Positions 16,990-26,012 are shown, numbered from the stretch's first letter. The stretch: DNA of 64,000 nucleotides from an uncultured Chryseobacterium sp. (GCA_913775525.1 CAJYLH010000036.1:62001-126000), one strand, 5' to 3'. Translations and numbers: made by a program. The notes: generated by a model not told the origin, from the sequence alone.

Positions 16990-17571
16990 TTATAAAATAT
17001 TTTTAACTCTCAGATGCTGTATCAGCATAATCGTTTTGGCGTCCCTGATTTCTCCGGTGTCCACCATACGCAATGCGTCTTCATACCCGAATTCCAAGAC
17101 TTCGATGTCTTCACCTTCCTCCTCAAGACCGCCGCCTTCTGCTGTTTTCATCTCCTGGGCATATTCGGCAATAAAACAATACAGAATCTCTGTAACGGCA
17201 CCGGGAGACATATATGCTTCAAAAACTTTTTCCACATGAGAGATTTTATACCCGGTCTCCTCCTCAGTTTCCCTTTTGATGCAGGCTTCCGGATCATCGT
17301 TGTCCAAAAGTCCTGCACAGACTTCAATCAGCATTCCGGTAGGGTTTCCGTTCAGGAAGGAGGGAAGCCGGAACTGACGGGTCAATATGACGGTTTTACG
17401 TTCTTTATCATACAGCAGGATAGCAGCACCGTTTCCACGGTCATAGGCTTCTCTGCTCTGCGTCCTGACACTTCCGTTGTGCATGGTTTTGTCATACGTG
17501 ACTTTTTTTAGGGTATACCACTGATCAGAAAGGATTTCTGTTTTGGTAATGTGAATCTTATTGTCTTGCAT
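16990..17571 (-). CDS. nudK: NUDIX hydrolase, GDP-mannose pyrophosphatase NudK type
   Basis: This 193-residue protein contains a Nudix box of the NudK form (AGLLDNDDPEACIKRETEEE, followed by TGY), with the catalytic Glu residues in RETEEETG. Flanking phrases (YDRGNGAAILLYD, YMSPGAVTE, GEIRDAKT) match the GDP-mannose/ADP-ribose hydrolase group. It would split GDP-mannose into GMP and mannose-1-phosphate in the cytoplasm. An upstream ATG at 17613 adds 14 residues that do not look family-like, so the start at 17571 (MQDNKIHITKTEILSD) is preferred. Confidence 0.85.
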   Translation of the reverse strand: MQDNKIHITKTEILSDQWYTLKKVTYDKTMHNGSVRTQSREAYDRGNGAAILLYDKERKTVILTRQFRLPSFLNGNPTGMLIEVCAGLLDNDDPEACIKRETEEETGYKISHVEKVFEAYMSPGAVTEILYCFIAEYAQEMKTAEGGGLEEEGEDIEVLEFGYEDALRMVDTGEIRDAKTIMLIQHLRVKNIL

Positions 17572-17633
17572 AAATGAATAGGCTTGATATATGTAAAAGC
17601 AGGTATCTTTCAAGAATAAGTCTCCTGATTTTA

Positions 17634-18551
17634 TTATTTGTTAATTTTATCTTTTAATAAATCTTGTAAAGCAGTATGGAGATCGGGGAACATGAAACTG
17701 AACCCGGAATCCATTATTTTTTTTGCTGAAGCCCTTGAACCTTCCAGTACAGCTACAGAAAGTTCCCCGAAAATCAACTTCAACAGGAACGCCGGTACAT
17801 TCGGCATGATAAATGGCCTGTTCAGGACTGCGGCCACTTCTTTTGTAAAAGCAGCATTGGTGGTATGCTCTGGCGCAACGGCATTATACGCACCCTCCAG
17901 GGAATGGTTTTTTACCGCGTATTCATACATTGAGGCGATATCTTCAATGTGTATCCAGGGCATATATTGCTTTCCGGTGCCCAGAGGAGAACCAATTCCG
18001 TATTCCACGGGAACCATCAGTTTTTTTAAGGCTCCTTCTTTTTCAGAAAGGACTACCGCAGTACGCAGTTTTACGACTCTCCCGGCCAATCCGTTTTTCC
18101 TGAATTCATCGGCAGCCTTTTCCCACAGCACAACGACCTCACTCAGGAAATCTTTTCCCGCCGGATCATCTTCAGTATATGTTTTTTCAGTAGTCTCCGT
18201 ACCGTAATAATTGATTCCTGATGCAGAAATAAAGGATTTCAGCTTTATATTCTGTTTTTTGACACCATCCATAAGAAGGCGGGCAGAATCTACCCGGCTG
18301 GAAATCAATTCTCTTTTTCTTGCATCGGTCCATCGTTTTTCAGAGATATTGGCTCCGGCAAGATGGATGATATGGGAAACATTGTCAAAAGCAGCCTGAT
18401 CGACTGAGCCTTTCTTTAGGTCCCATTCAAATTCATGCGCCTTCTTTTTTTTGCGGGTTAGGAACCTGACCGTATATTCTTTGTCCAGCTTTTCCGCCAG
18501 TTTGCGGGCAATCAATCCGTTGGCTCCGGTAATCAGGATAATTTCTTTCAT
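17634..18551 (-). CDS. TIGR01777-type NAD-dependent epimerase/dehydratase
   Basis: This 305-residue short-chain dehydrogenase starts with a Rossmann nucleotide-binding motif (ILITGANGLIARKLAEKL). It has the hallmark HLAGANISEKRWT and the later ISASGINYYG and MPWIHIEDIASMYEYA segments of the YfcH/SDR39U1 group. Substrates of this group are mostly unknown. Starting at 18551 removes a 13-residue N-terminal extension with no family resemblance and leaves a 19-base gap to the zinc-ribbon gene. The three genes 19523-17634 probably form one operon. Confidence 0.87.
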   Translation of the reverse strand: MKEIILITGANGLIARKLAEKLDKEYTVRFLTRKKKKAHEFEWDLKKGSVDQAAFDNVSHIIHLAGANISEKRWTDARKRELISSRVDSARLLMDGVKKQNIKLKSFISASGINYYGTETTEKTYTEDDPAGKDFLSEVVVLWEKAADEFRKNGLAGRVVKLRTAVVLSEKEGALKKLMVPVEYGIGSPLGTGKQYMPWIHIEDIASMYEYAVKNHSLEGAYNAVAPEHTTNAAFTKEVAAVLNRPFIMPNVPAFLLKLIFGELSVAVLEGSRASAKKIMDSGFSFMFPDLHTALQDLLKDKINK

Positions 18552-18570
18552 AATAGGCATTTTTGTCGGG

Positions 18571-18915
18571 CTATCCCTGGTTTCTGACAATTAAAACAAA
18601 ATCTTCTTCTAGGATTTTATATCCGTAATCATAGATAAATTTATATTCCGAACCGTTTTTATATACTTTAAGATTGGTGAAATAATCAAAATCAAAACCT
18701 AAGCCATCAAGTTTTGACCGGGCTATTTTTGTTTTTCCTTCCGTATTCACTTCCCTGAGGATCCGGTAATTTTTCCGCAGCTTGTTGTTCACATTCCGCA
18801 TGAGGTTGCTCGAATCTTTATTCTGCTTATTGTTATAGGCATTCCGGCAGGCATCATTGCAGAATTTTTTGTCTGACCGTCCGATGATTTTTTCGCCGCA
18901 TTCTAAACAGTTCAT
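18571..18915 (-). CDS. Small zinc-ribbon protein of unknown function
   Basis: This 114-residue protein carries four cysteines, C3, C6, C19 and C23 (CLEC ... CNDAC), typical of a short zinc ribbon. A basic helical segment follows (residues 35-65), then a C-terminal beta-rich piece (YKNGSEYKFIYDYGYKILEEDF). It may bind nucleic acid or a partner protein; the function is not known to me. Its start overlaps the end of the HPP gene by 4 bases, indicating translational coupling. Confidence 0.75.
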   Translation of the reverse strand: MNCLECGEKIIGRSDKKFCNDACRNAYNNKQNKDSSNLMRNVNNKLRKNYRILREVNTEGKTKIARSKLDGLGFDFDYFTNLKVYKNGSEYKFIYDYGYKILEEDFVLIVRNQG

Positions 18916-19523
18916 GGCTGATCTTTTTTAGCAGGATGTGAATGTTGATGTCTTTTTTTAAGCAGCTTCTTAAAGCGGTTGTGTGCAGGGTAGCTCCTGT
19001 TAGATGTCAGGTTGTTAAAGAACAAGGCGGTCAGCAATAGGATAAGGCAGCCGCTTAAGACGGGAGAAATAACATACCAATAGCCTAATTCAGGGATTTT
19101 TCCTGTTGAACTTACTGCAATGAGGGCGGTAGCACCTCCCGGCGGATGCAAAGTTTTGGTATACTGCATCAGTATGATTGAAAAAGCTACGGCAAGTGGT
19201 GCCGAAAGCCAGATGATATCCGGAACGATTTTATAAATGGTTACTCCTACCAATGCTGAAATCACATGGCCGCCTACCAGATTCCTCGGCTGCGCCAGCG
19301 GGCTTTGTATAGCGCCGTAAATCAGGACGCTGGAAGCCCCGAAGGATCCGATTAGAAAAATATTTTCCGTAGCGGCGAGAGCATGCGACTGGATAAAAGC
19401 AATGATGCCGATTCCGAAGAAAGCTCCCAGGAAAGACCAGAAGTGTTCCCTGTAATCAACGAGTGTTTCACGGTAGATGACATATCTGGAAACCCTGAAT
19501 GTTCTTTGTATTGTTTTTTTCAT
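18912..19523 (-). CDS. HPP-family integral membrane protein
   Basis: This 203-residue protein has four or five predicted membrane helices and the conserved HPP signature (LHPPGGATALIA) near residue 125. HPP proteins are inner-membrane or plastid-envelope proteins; some transport nitrite, but the role in Bacteroidota is not settled. The C-terminus is highly basic and cytoplasmic. It is the first gene of a likely three-gene transcript with the zinc-ribbon and epimerase genes. A TATATTTG element lies about 95 bases upstream. Confidence 0.85.
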   Translation of the reverse strand: MKKTIQRTFRVSRYVIYRETLVDYREHFWSFLGAFFGIGIIAFIQSHALAATENIFLIGSFGASSVLIYGAIQSPLAQPRNLVGGHVISALVGVTIYKIVPDIIWLSAPLAVAFSIILMQYTKTLHPPGGATALIAVSSTGKIPELGYWYVISPVLSGCLILLLTALFFNNLTSNRSYPAHNRFKKLLKKRHQHSHPAKKDQP

Positions 19524-19617
19524 TGCTGTAAATCATAAATTTTGAATGAAAGGAAAAAGTGACGCTGTATAATTGATTGATGTATTATTGGTAAACCGTC
19601 AGCATCCTTCTTTCATT

Positions 19618-19645
19618 CAAATATACGTAATTATCCGTTTGCAAA
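19618..19645 (-). promoter_or_regulatory. Promoter of the HPP operon
   Basis: Minus strand TTTG (19645-19642), 16 bases, TATATTTG (19625-19618). The spacing is a little short, but both elements are exact. Confidence 0.5.
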
Positions 19646-19773
19646 CGACTACAAATGAATTTAAATAGTTTTTAACCGGATCCGAAAGTGAACAAATGCA
19701 ATCTTTGCAACAGAGATCCGGAAAAACAGTGAGCGTCAAGGATCTGAATACTAACTTTTTAAAAATTAATATT

Positions 19774-20106
19774 ATGTCACTAAGAAACAAAGTAACCCTG
19801 ATCGGGTACACAGGAAAAGAAGTTGAAATGGTCAATTTTGACAACGGCAATGTAAAAGCTCAGGTATCGCTTGCAACAAGCGACCACTATACCAACGCAA
19901 AAGGTGAGAAAGTAGAGGAGACCCAATGGCATACATTGGTAGCCTACGGAAAAGTAGCGGATATCTTCCAGAAGTACGTGCATAAAGGCAAAGAGATTTC
20001 CGTAGAAGGAAAACTGATGTATCGATCTTATGACGATAAGGAAGGCATCAAAAGGTACATTACCGAGATAAGAGTAGATGAAATACTGCTGTTAGGAGGA
20101 AAATAA
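19774..20106 (+). CDS. ssb: Single-stranded DNA-binding protein, short form
   Basis: This 110-residue protein is an SSB-type OB fold (SLRNKVTLIGYTGKEVEM; TQWHTLVAYGKVADIFQKYV; GKEISVEGKLMYRSY). It would coat single-stranded DNA in replication and repair. It ends right after the OB fold (DEILLLGGK) and lacks the linker and acidic DDDLPF-like tail that recruits partners in the main SSB, so it is probably an accessory paralog. The start at 19774 is chosen because the upstream extension to 19696 has no family resemblance. It lies 15 bases before an HRDC-domain gene. Confidence 0.9.
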   Translation: MSLRNKVTLIGYTGKEVEMVNFDNGNVKAQVSLATSDHYTNAKGEKVEETQWHTLVAYGKVADIFQKYVHKGKEISVEGKLMYRSYDDKEGIKRYITEIRVDEILLLGGK

Positions 20107-20121
20107 TCGTAAAAAACAGGC

Positions 20122-20580
20122 ATGATGAAAGTAAAAATTTTTAAAATCAGACTCCCGGAAGAGTATCTCTATGATGATCAGAGAGCACTTGACAGCTTTC
20201 TGGCAACCCGGGAAATCATAAAGGTGGAAACGGCATTTGTACAGGATGAAAACTACTGGTCCGTTGTCCTGTATTTTGAAGAGCTTAAAAGCCCCCATAA
20301 TACCGTCAAGGATCCTAAGACCGTAAAATATTCTGCCGCAGACAGCGATGAACTGAATACCGATGAAGAAAAAATCCTGGATGCCCTGAAGTTCTGGCGT
20401 TCGGAGAAAGCAAGGGAACAGAACCTTCCTACGTATTTCATAGCCACCAATAAAGAACTGCTGTCCGTAGCAAAATACAAGCCTGCCAGAAAAGAAGAAC
20501 TGCTGGATATCAAAGGATTCGGGAAACATAAAATTGAAAATTACGGAGCGGAAATCCTTGAGATTCTGGAAAATGTATAA
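20122..20580 (+). CDS. HRDC-domain protein
   Basis: This 152-residue protein has a C-terminal HRDC domain (residues ~75-150; ILDALKFWRSEKAREQNLP, then TNKELLSVAKYKPARKEELL, DIKGFGKHKIENYG). This nucleic-acid-binding domain usually occurs at the end of RecQ helicase or RNase D. Here it is separate, with an N-terminal ~70-residue domain I do not recognise. Its place right after the short ssb gene suggests a DNA-processing role. The first two codons are both ATG, so the start may be 20122 or 20125. Confidence 0.82.
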   Translation: MMKVKIFKIRLPEEYLYDDQRALDSFLATREIIKVETAFVQDENYWSVVLYFEELKSPHNTVKDPKTVKYSAADSDELNTDEEKILDALKFWRSEKAREQNLPTYFIATNKELLSVAKYKPARKEELLDIKGFGKHKIENYGAEILEILENV

Positions 20581-20606
20581 TACCATACAACACAAATGAT
20601 GATCTG

Positions 20607-20636
20607 GCCGGAGCGCAAATGCCGCTCCGGCTTTTA
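20607..20636 (+). terminator. Terminator after the HRDC gene
   Basis: Perfect 9-bp GC-rich stem (GCCGGAGCG with CGCTCCGGC), 7-base loop, followed by TTTTATT. Confidence 0.85.
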
Positions 20637-20663
20637 TTGTGCCGATAAGTCCGTTCAATTCAC

Positions 20664-20671
20664 TATTTTTG
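20664..20671 (+). promoter_or_regulatory. -7 element upstream of hisS
   Basis: TATTTTTG 40 bases before the hisS ATG. A TTG is present 24 bases further up, slightly far. Confidence 0.45.
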
Positions 20672-20711
20672 CAGCAGCATTTATTATTAATCATCATTCA
20701 TCAATTATACA

Positions 20712-22061
20712 ATGAAACCAGGTTTAGCAAAAGGAACGAGGGATTTTACCGCTCTTGAAGTTTCCAGAAGAAGATACATCATCAATACTTTACAGCGGAA
20801 TTTTGAGCTTTTCGGCTTCCAGCCTCTGGAAACTCCGAGCTTTGAAAACCTTTCTACATTAACCGGAAAATACGGAGAGGAGGGAGACCGTCTGATTTTT
20901 AAAATTTTAAATTCAGGAGATTATACGGCTAAAGTAAACCAGGACGACTGGGAAAATAAAAGCCATCAGAAGCTAACTTCCCAGATCTCGGATAAGGCAC
21001 TCCGATATGACCTTACCGTACCTTTTGCAAGATTCGTGGCCATGAACCATAATACGCTGACATTTCCTTTTAAACGGTATCAGATCCAGCCGGTCTGGAG
21101 GGCAGACCGTCCGCAAAAAGGAAGATTCAGGGAGTTTTACCAGTGTGATGCTGATGTAGTGGGCAGTGAAAGTCTGTTGCAGGAAGTTGACCTGGTGCAG
21201 CTGTATTTAAAATCATTTGCTGATCTCGGTCTTTCTGTAGCGATCCATATCAACAACCGGAAAATCCTTTCCGGACTGGCAGAATTTGCCGGGATTACCG
21301 ATCAGCTGATTGATTTCACCGTTGCCCTGGATAAACTGGATAAAATAGGAAAAGAGGGGGTAACGAAAGAACTTCTGGAAAGAGGCATCAGCCAGGAATC
21401 CATCGATAAACTGGATTTCCTGTTTACCCAGTCTGATAACGCTTTGGAAAACCTCAGCCAGCTGAAAGATAAATTTCAGGGCAATGAGACCGGACTGAAA
21501 GGAGTGGAGGAACTTGAATTTGTTTTGAACCAATCCATACAGCTTGGTGCGGATGCCAAAAGCCTGGTCTTTGATATTACCTTAGCCAGAGGCCTGGATT
21601 ATTATACCGGTGCCATTTTTGAAGTTAAGGCCAACCATGTACAGATGGGCTCCATTGGCGGGGGCGGCAGGTACGATAACCTGACTGAAGTTTTCGGGGT
21701 AAAAAATATTCCGGGGATAGGCATTTCTTTTGGCCTAGACAGGATTTACCTGGTGATCGAAGAACTGGGACTGTTCCCTGAAGGTGCAGATTCAAAAACA
21801 GATTATCTGTTTGCTAACTTTGGACCGGAAGGAACGTCAGAAGCCTTAAAACTGATTATGCAGCTTCGTGCCAAAGGAATTTCAGCGGAATTATATCCTG
21901 AAAATGCAAAAATTGCCAAGCAGTTTACCTATGCAGAGAAAAAAGGAATCAAGAACCTGGTCTTTTTGGGAGAGGAAGAAATCAAAAATAAGACAGTAAC
22001 ATTTAAGGACCTTGAAAAAGGGGAACAGAAAACGGTTTCTGTTGATGAATTCCTGGCCTGA
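20712..22061 (+). CDS. hisS: Histidyl-tRNA synthetase
   Basis: This 449-residue class II synthetase charges tRNA-His. Visible marks are the N-terminal GTRDF, motif 2 region ([20 protein letters not shown]), the histidine-specific [14 protein letters not shown], and motif 3 ([12 protein letters not shown]). The C-terminal ~95 residues form the anticodon-binding domain ([20 protein letters not shown]). It starts a transcript with the GNAT gene two bases downstream. Confidence 0.97.
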   Translation: MKPGLAKGTRDFTALEVSRRRYIINTLQRNFELFGFQPLETPSFENLSTLTGKYGEEGDRLIFKILNSGDYTAKVNQDDWENKSHQKLTSQISDKALRYDLTVPFARFVAMNHNTLTFPFKRYQIQPVWRADRPQKGRFREFYQCDADVVGSESLLQEVDLVQLYLKSFADLGLSVAIHINNRKILSGLAEFAGITDQLIDFTVALDKLDKIGKEGVTKELLERGISQESIDKLDFLFTQSDNALENLSQLKDKFQGNETGLKGVEELEFVLNQSIQLGADAKSLVFDITLARGLDYYTGAIFEVKANHVQMGSIGGGGRYDNLTEVFGVKNIPGIGISFGLDRIYLVIEELGLFPEGADSKTDYLFANFGPEGTSEALKLIMQLRAKGISAELYPENAKIAKQFTYAEKKGIKNLVFLGEEEIKNKTVTFKDLEKGEQKTVSVDEFLA

Positions 22062-22063
22062 TT

Positions 22064-22711
22064 ATGAAACCGGAGGTATCTGAAGGGATCGTTGAAAAGT
22101 GGCTGAGAGCATGGTCTTTGTCAAGAGACCTGCCCATGCCTCAAAGGTATGCTTCCGGATACCGAGTCAATGTCGGGGAACCCAAACAAAAAGTCCGTTA
22201 TGTATTCCCGGAATTGAATAATGATTTTTTCTCACTGGCCAGAACTGTTGATGAGTCATGGGTTTTTCTGAAAGTATGTGCTCCGTATGAAGAATTCAGG
22301 CAGCTGATTCCTACCCATTGGATCGTACAGCCTCAGGGATACATGATGTACTGCAATAGCAGAATAAATTTCGGCAATAATGCTATGCCTGATGGTTACA
22401 GCATAGACATTCAGCGTCTTAGTCCTGAAAAATGTACCGTCAGGATCATATATGAAAACAAGGAAGCTGCAATCGGAAGACTTATTATTATTGATGGGAT
22501 AGCGTTCTATGATCGTATTGTTACGGAAGAGAAACACCGGCGAAAAGGGCTCGCAAAAAAGATCATGGCTGTATTGGAAGATATTGCATTATCGGAAGGA
22601 ATACAACATAATTTTCTCGTAGCCACAGAACAGGGCAGACTTTTATACGAGTCGTTAGGTTGGACATTGTATAGTGTATACACTTCGGTGGTGATCCCAT
22701 CTGATCATTAA
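22064..22711 (+). CDS. GNAT-family N-acetyltransferase
   Basis: This 215-residue protein ends in a GNAT domain with the acetyl-CoA-binding motif A (VTEEKHRRKGLAKKIMAVLE) and a following VATEQGRLLYESLGW segment. The first ~110 residues form an extra N-terminal part of unknown role. The acceptor substrate cannot be predicted. It starts 2 bases after hisS and is probably co-transcribed with it. Confidence 0.85.
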   Translation: MKPEVSEGIVEKWLRAWSLSRDLPMPQRYASGYRVNVGEPKQKVRYVFPELNNDFFSLARTVDESWVFLKVCAPYEEFRQLIPTHWIVQPQGYMMYCNSRINFGNNAMPDGYSIDIQRLSPEKCTVRIIYENKEAAIGRLIIIDGIAFYDRIVTEEKHRRKGLAKKIMAVLEDIALSEGIQHNFLVATEQGRLLYESLGWTLYSVYTSVVIPSDH

Positions 22712-22729
22712 TAAAAATAAAAATGCATT

Positions 22730-23527
22730 ATGGAAAATTATCTTGAAATCAACAGGAAAGCCTGGAATGCGAAAGTAGAACCTCACCTGAAATCAGATTT
22801 TTATTTTGTAGATGAGTTTATACAAGGTAGAAGTTCCCTGAATTCTATCGAACTGGAACTTCTGGGAGATATTAAGGGTCAGAAGATTCTTCATCTGCAA
22901 TGTCATTTCGGTCAGGATTCTATTTCACTTTCCAGGCTGGGTGCCGATGTCACAGGAATTGACCTGTCTGATCAGGCCATATCAAAGGCTGTTGACCTGG
23001 CTGAGCAATGCCGGACAGATACCAGATTTATATGTTCGGATGTATATAGCCTTCCGGATGTTTTGGATGAAAAATTTGATCTTGTTTTTACCAGTTACGG
23101 AACAATCGGCTGGCTTCCCGACCTTAAAAAATGGGCTGATATTATAACGCATTTTTTAAAACCCGGTGGCAGATTCATCATGGCAGAGTTTCATCCCGTA
23201 GTCTGGATGTTTGATGATGATTTTGAGGGAATCAATTATCATTATTTTAATGAAAAACCTATTGCTGAAACCTATGTGGGAACTTATGCAGATCCTTCTG
23301 CAGATCTGGTACAGGAGTATGTGATGTGGAACCATTCTCTGGCGGAAGTACTTCAGAACCTGCTTTTATGTGGGCTGGAACTGAAAGATTTCAAAGAATT
23401 CGACTGGTCTCCGTATCCTTGTTTCAGACACGTGGTTGAATTTGAAAAAGGCAAATGGCGCATTGAAAAATTCGGGAATAAAATTCCGCTGGTCTATGCA
23501 GTGAGCGCACAAAAAAAGTCATCGTAA
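22730..23527 (+). CDS. Class I SAM-dependent methyltransferase
   Basis: This 265-residue protein has a Rossmann-like methyltransferase fold: motif I (ILHLQCHFGQDSISLSRLGA), motif II acidic residue (VTGIDLSD), and FDLVFTSYGTIGWLPDL as the motif IV region. The CHFGQ variant of motif I is typical of a Methyltransf_11/25 subgroup acting on small molecules. It sits 18 bases after the GNAT gene. Its stop codon lies inside the terminator stem. Confidence 0.85.
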   Translation: MENYLEINRKAWNAKVEPHLKSDFYFVDEFIQGRSSLNSIELELLGDIKGQKILHLQCHFGQDSISLSRLGADVTGIDLSDQAISKAVDLAEQCRTDTRFICSDVYSLPDVLDEKFDLVFTSYGTIGWLPDLKKWADIITHFLKPGGRFIMAEFHPVVWMFDDDFEGINYHYFNEKPIAETYVGTYADPSADLVQEYVMWNHSLAEVLQNLLLCGLELKDFKEFDWSPYPCFRHVVEFEKGKWRIEKFGNKIPLVYAVSAQKKSS

Positions 23528-23547
23528 TACAAAATTACGATGACTTT
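23515..23547. terminator. Bidirectional terminator between methyltransferase and YtxH-like genes
   Basis: Perfect 14-bp stem (23515-23528 with 23534-23547) and 5-base loop, with A and T runs at the two sides. The methyltransferase stop codon is part of the left arm. Confidence 0.85.
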
Positions 23548-23578
23548 CTCTATATATGAATGTTAAAAAACTAGTCTG

Positions 23579-23848
23579 TTAGTTGATGGCATTTTCAGCC
23601 TGAGACTTTACATCTTCAGCCTTATTCTGTACCTGAGATGCTACATCATTAGCTTTATTCTGCACCTGGGAAGCTACGTCATTAGCTTTGCTTTTCAGAT
23701 CATTTCCCCACTTGTTGAAATTATCTTTTGCAGTATTGATTTTATCTTTTACTTTTTGCTGCTCTTCCGGAGTAGATTTTTTGTATTTCCAATATGCTAA
23801 TGCACCTAAACCTACTAAAGCTAATAAGCCTTTTGTTTTATTTCCCAT
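23579..23848 (-). CDS. YtxH/LEA-like small helical protein with 11-residue repeats
   Basis: This 89-residue protein has a short hydrophobic N-terminal segment (GLLALVGLGALAYW) and then a highly charged helix. The 11-residue unit NDVASQVQNKA occurs twice in tandem, followed by the diverged EDVKSQAENAI. The 11-residue period is typical of LEA group 3 and YtxH-like stress proteins, which form amphipathic helices. A membrane-anchored desiccation or stress role is plausible but unproven. It is transcribed alone, towards the bidirectional terminator. Confidence 0.75.
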   Translation of the reverse strand: MGNKTKGLLALVGLGALAYWKYKKSTPEEQQKVKDKINTAKDNFNKWGNDLKSKANDVASQVQNKANDVASQVQNKAEDVKSQAENAIN

Positions 23849-23952
23849 GATTTCTTCTTTTTAAAGTTAATATTAAGATTTGTTGATTGTTATCATGTAA
23901 AATGCATGCCAAAAAACTGAAGCGATATATAAAAAAATGTTAAAATTTTATT

Positions 23953-24795
23953 TTAGATGAAAACCGTAAATTCCGTTCCATCGAAAATTGCAAATACCAT
24001 AGTAGGATAGGAATCCTGATGATACACGTTTCCATGACGGTCTACAGCAATAGCACCTGCAAAACCATCCACAGCCTTAAGTTCTTCAAAAGTCCTGTCA
24101 AAAGCCGTTTTAAGGTCCATACCGTCTGTAACACGGGTTACTATTTTTGCAGCAGTTGCATTGCTCACAATATCTTCTCCCACACCTGTGCAGCTGACAG
24201 CACAGAAAGGATTAGCGTAATTTCCGGCTACGGTTGCCGAATCAGAAATCCTTCCCGGGATTTCAAATCCTTTCCCTCCGGTTGATGTAGCAGCAGCAAG
24301 ATGGCCGTTTTTATCAATAGCTACGCAGCCTACTGTGCCTTTTCCTCCATTTTTAATCTTTTCCTCATATTCTTTTCTTCTTTGAGGAATCTCTGTGGAA
24401 TAGTCCTCAAATCCGTGCTGTGCAGCATATGCTTTGGCGCCTTCACCGCCCAGGACCCTGTCATCTTCCTGCATCAGCGCCTTCGCTACAAAAACCGGAT
24501 TCTTCACATCCTGGATATTGATGACGCCGCTCAGCTTCTGGGTTTGCCCATCCATTATTGCAGCACTCATCCGGATAATACCGTCAGCCTGGATTTGGGA
24601 GCCTGTACCGGCATTGTATAAAGGGTCGTTTTCCAGCAGGGAAACGGCATATGCTACCGTATCAAATGCAGAATTGGATTGTAAATAGTCAAATGCTTCG
24701 CGGGCAATGCGCTGTAAAGAATTCTGTTTCGCCGTTTTTACCTCATGGCTCTGATCGCTTTCAGAAAAAAAACCGCCGTGAATAATAATTTTCAT
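23953..24795 (-). CDS. Isoaspartyl peptidase / plant-type L-asparaginase
   Basis: This 280-residue protein is an N-terminal nucleophile hydrolase precursor that self-cleaves before T154 (GKG-TVGCVA). Other family marks are the N-terminal IIIHGG, the NAGTGSQ segment and CTGVGEDI. It hydrolyses beta-aspartyl dipeptides, including beta-Asp-Arg released from cyanophycin. It lies in the same direction as cyanophycinase, 130 bases downstream of it, completing the degradation route. The start at 24795 drops a 16-residue extension not found in the family. Confidence 0.92.
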   Translation of the reverse strand: MKIIIHGGFFSESDQSHEVKTAKQNSLQRIAREAFDYLQSNSAFDTVAYAVSLLENDPLYNAGTGSQIQADGIIRMSAAIMDGQTQKLSGVINIQDVKNPVFVAKALMQEDDRVLGGEGAKAYAAQHGFEDYSTEIPQRRKEYEEKIKNGGKGTVGCVAIDKNGHLAAATSTGGKGFEIPGRISDSATVAGNYANPFCAVSCTGVGEDIVSNATAAKIVTRVTDGMDLKTAFDRTFEELKAVDGFAGAIAVDRHGNVYHQDSYPTMVFAIFDGTEFTVFI

Positions 24796-24925
24796 AGGTG
24801 ATAAGGATGAGTGATGAATAATTTTGATGGTTAAATTAGACATTTAGCCAGACAAAAACAAGGCACCGAATCATTTCAGCACTTCAAAATAGTTTTTATG
24901 GTAAATCTGTAATCTGTTTTAACCG

Positions 24926-25816
24926 CTATTTTTCCTGCGGTATCGGGTTGAACTGTGAATTTTCGATGGTCAGTGTCCTGGTGGTCAGGTCATAATGATC
25001 ATTCATAGACATTACATGTACCGTAAGGTTATCAATGGAAATAGGTTCTCCGAGGTTGATATTGGTCAGGTTAGTATCTTTGATGAACCTTCCGTCTACA
25101 ATAATCACCAGTCCAGAGCCTACAGCTGTCATCACATCATCATGAATGAAAAGGCCTGTATCTTCTCCCAGACCGATTCCCAGCGTTCTTGGGTTATTGA
25201 CTACTGCCTGGAATAACCTGCCGATTCTTCCCCTCTGTACAAAATGGGTATCGATAATCACATTATCAATTAGCCCCAGTCCCTGGGTGGTTTTGATTTC
25301 CCCTTTCAGCAAAGCTTCGGAACTGCTTCCCTGGTAAATCATATTTTCGGATGCGGCGGCAGCACCAGCAGAAGTACCGGAATAAATGAAATTCTGTTCC
25401 TGGTATTTTAAAAGTATGGTATCGTGAAACCGTGTTCCGCCCAAAATGGAGGTCAGCCTCAGCTGGTCACCGCCGGTAAACATCACCACATCCGCTGCGT
25501 TGGCTCTGGCTACCATAGCGTCCGAATTGGCCTCTTCCCGGTTGTGGATGTCGAGGATATTCACATTTTTGGCACCTAGGAATTCAAATGCCTTTTTGTA
25601 TTCGGAGCCTACAATCTGGGGGATCTGGGAAGCTGTGGTAATGATCTCAATCACGGAATTCTCCTTATGCTTGGACTCATTAATGATTTTCCTTAAGATG
25701 CCTCTTTCAAAAAAATTGAGGTTTTTTTCAATATTCTGGTCAAAATCGGTTTCTGAAAAACTCCCTTTGTTTACAGCGCCTCCGATAACGATTAATTTTC
25801 CAACGGGTTTCATCAT
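24926..25816 (-). CDS. cphB: Cyanophycinase
   Basis: This 296-residue S51-type peptidase cuts cyanophycin into beta-Asp-Arg dipeptides. The serine nucleophile is in SGTSAGAAAASE. The N-terminal GKLIVIGGAVNKG and the IDTHFVQRGRIGRLF segment are typical. It is divergent from cyanophycin synthetase with a 196-base shared upstream region. A TAAATTTG element ends only 4 bases before the ATG, so the message may be leaderless. No signal peptide is seen, so it acts on intracellular granules. Confidence 0.95.
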   Translation of the reverse strand: MMKPVGKLIVIGGAVNKGSFSETDFDQNIEKNLNFFERGILRKIINESKHKENSVIEIITTASQIPQIVGSEYKKAFEFLGAKNVNILDIHNREEANSDAMVARANAADVVMFTGGDQLRLTSILGGTRFHDTILLKYQEQNFIYSGTSAGAAAASENMIYQGSSSEALLKGEIKTTQGLGLIDNVIIDTHFVQRGRIGRLFQAVVNNPRTLGIGLGEDTGLFIHDDVMTAVGSGLVIIVDGRFIKDTNLTNINLGEPISIDNLTVHVMSMNDHYDLTTRTLTIENSQFNPIPQEK

Positions 25817-25820
25817 GGCA

Positions 25821-25828
25821 CAAATTTA
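25821..25828 (-). promoter_or_regulatory. -7 element of cphB, directly before the start codon
   Basis: TAAATTTG on the minus strand, 4 bases from the ATG at 25816. The -33 element is not clear. Confidence 0.5.
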
Positions 25829-25939
25829 AAAAATAATTCATAGGTGGGGAAATATAAGGGAAGCAAATTGATTCAGTGCATTTTGAAATTGTTAATAATT
25901 TTTGCTCTTTTTTTTGAAAAACTTCATTGTAGTATGGTT

Positions 25940-25967
25940 TTTGTTATAGGGTTTTGCATTATCTTTG
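25940..25967 (+). promoter_or_regulatory. Promoter of cyanophycin synthetase
   Basis: TTTG (25940-25943), 16 bases, TATCTTTG (25960-25967), 45 bases before the ATG. Confidence 0.5.
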
Positions 25968-26012
25968 GTAATATTATAGGTATAATTAACTAGGAAAATT
26001 TGGGTATAACAT

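Noticed and set aside
17014..17511. 165-codon frame opposite nudK
   Set aside because: The other strand encodes a complete Nudix protein with its catalytic box.
17572..17613. Longer nudK start
   Set aside because: The extra 14 residues have no resemblance to NudK, whose usual N-terminus matches the later ATG.
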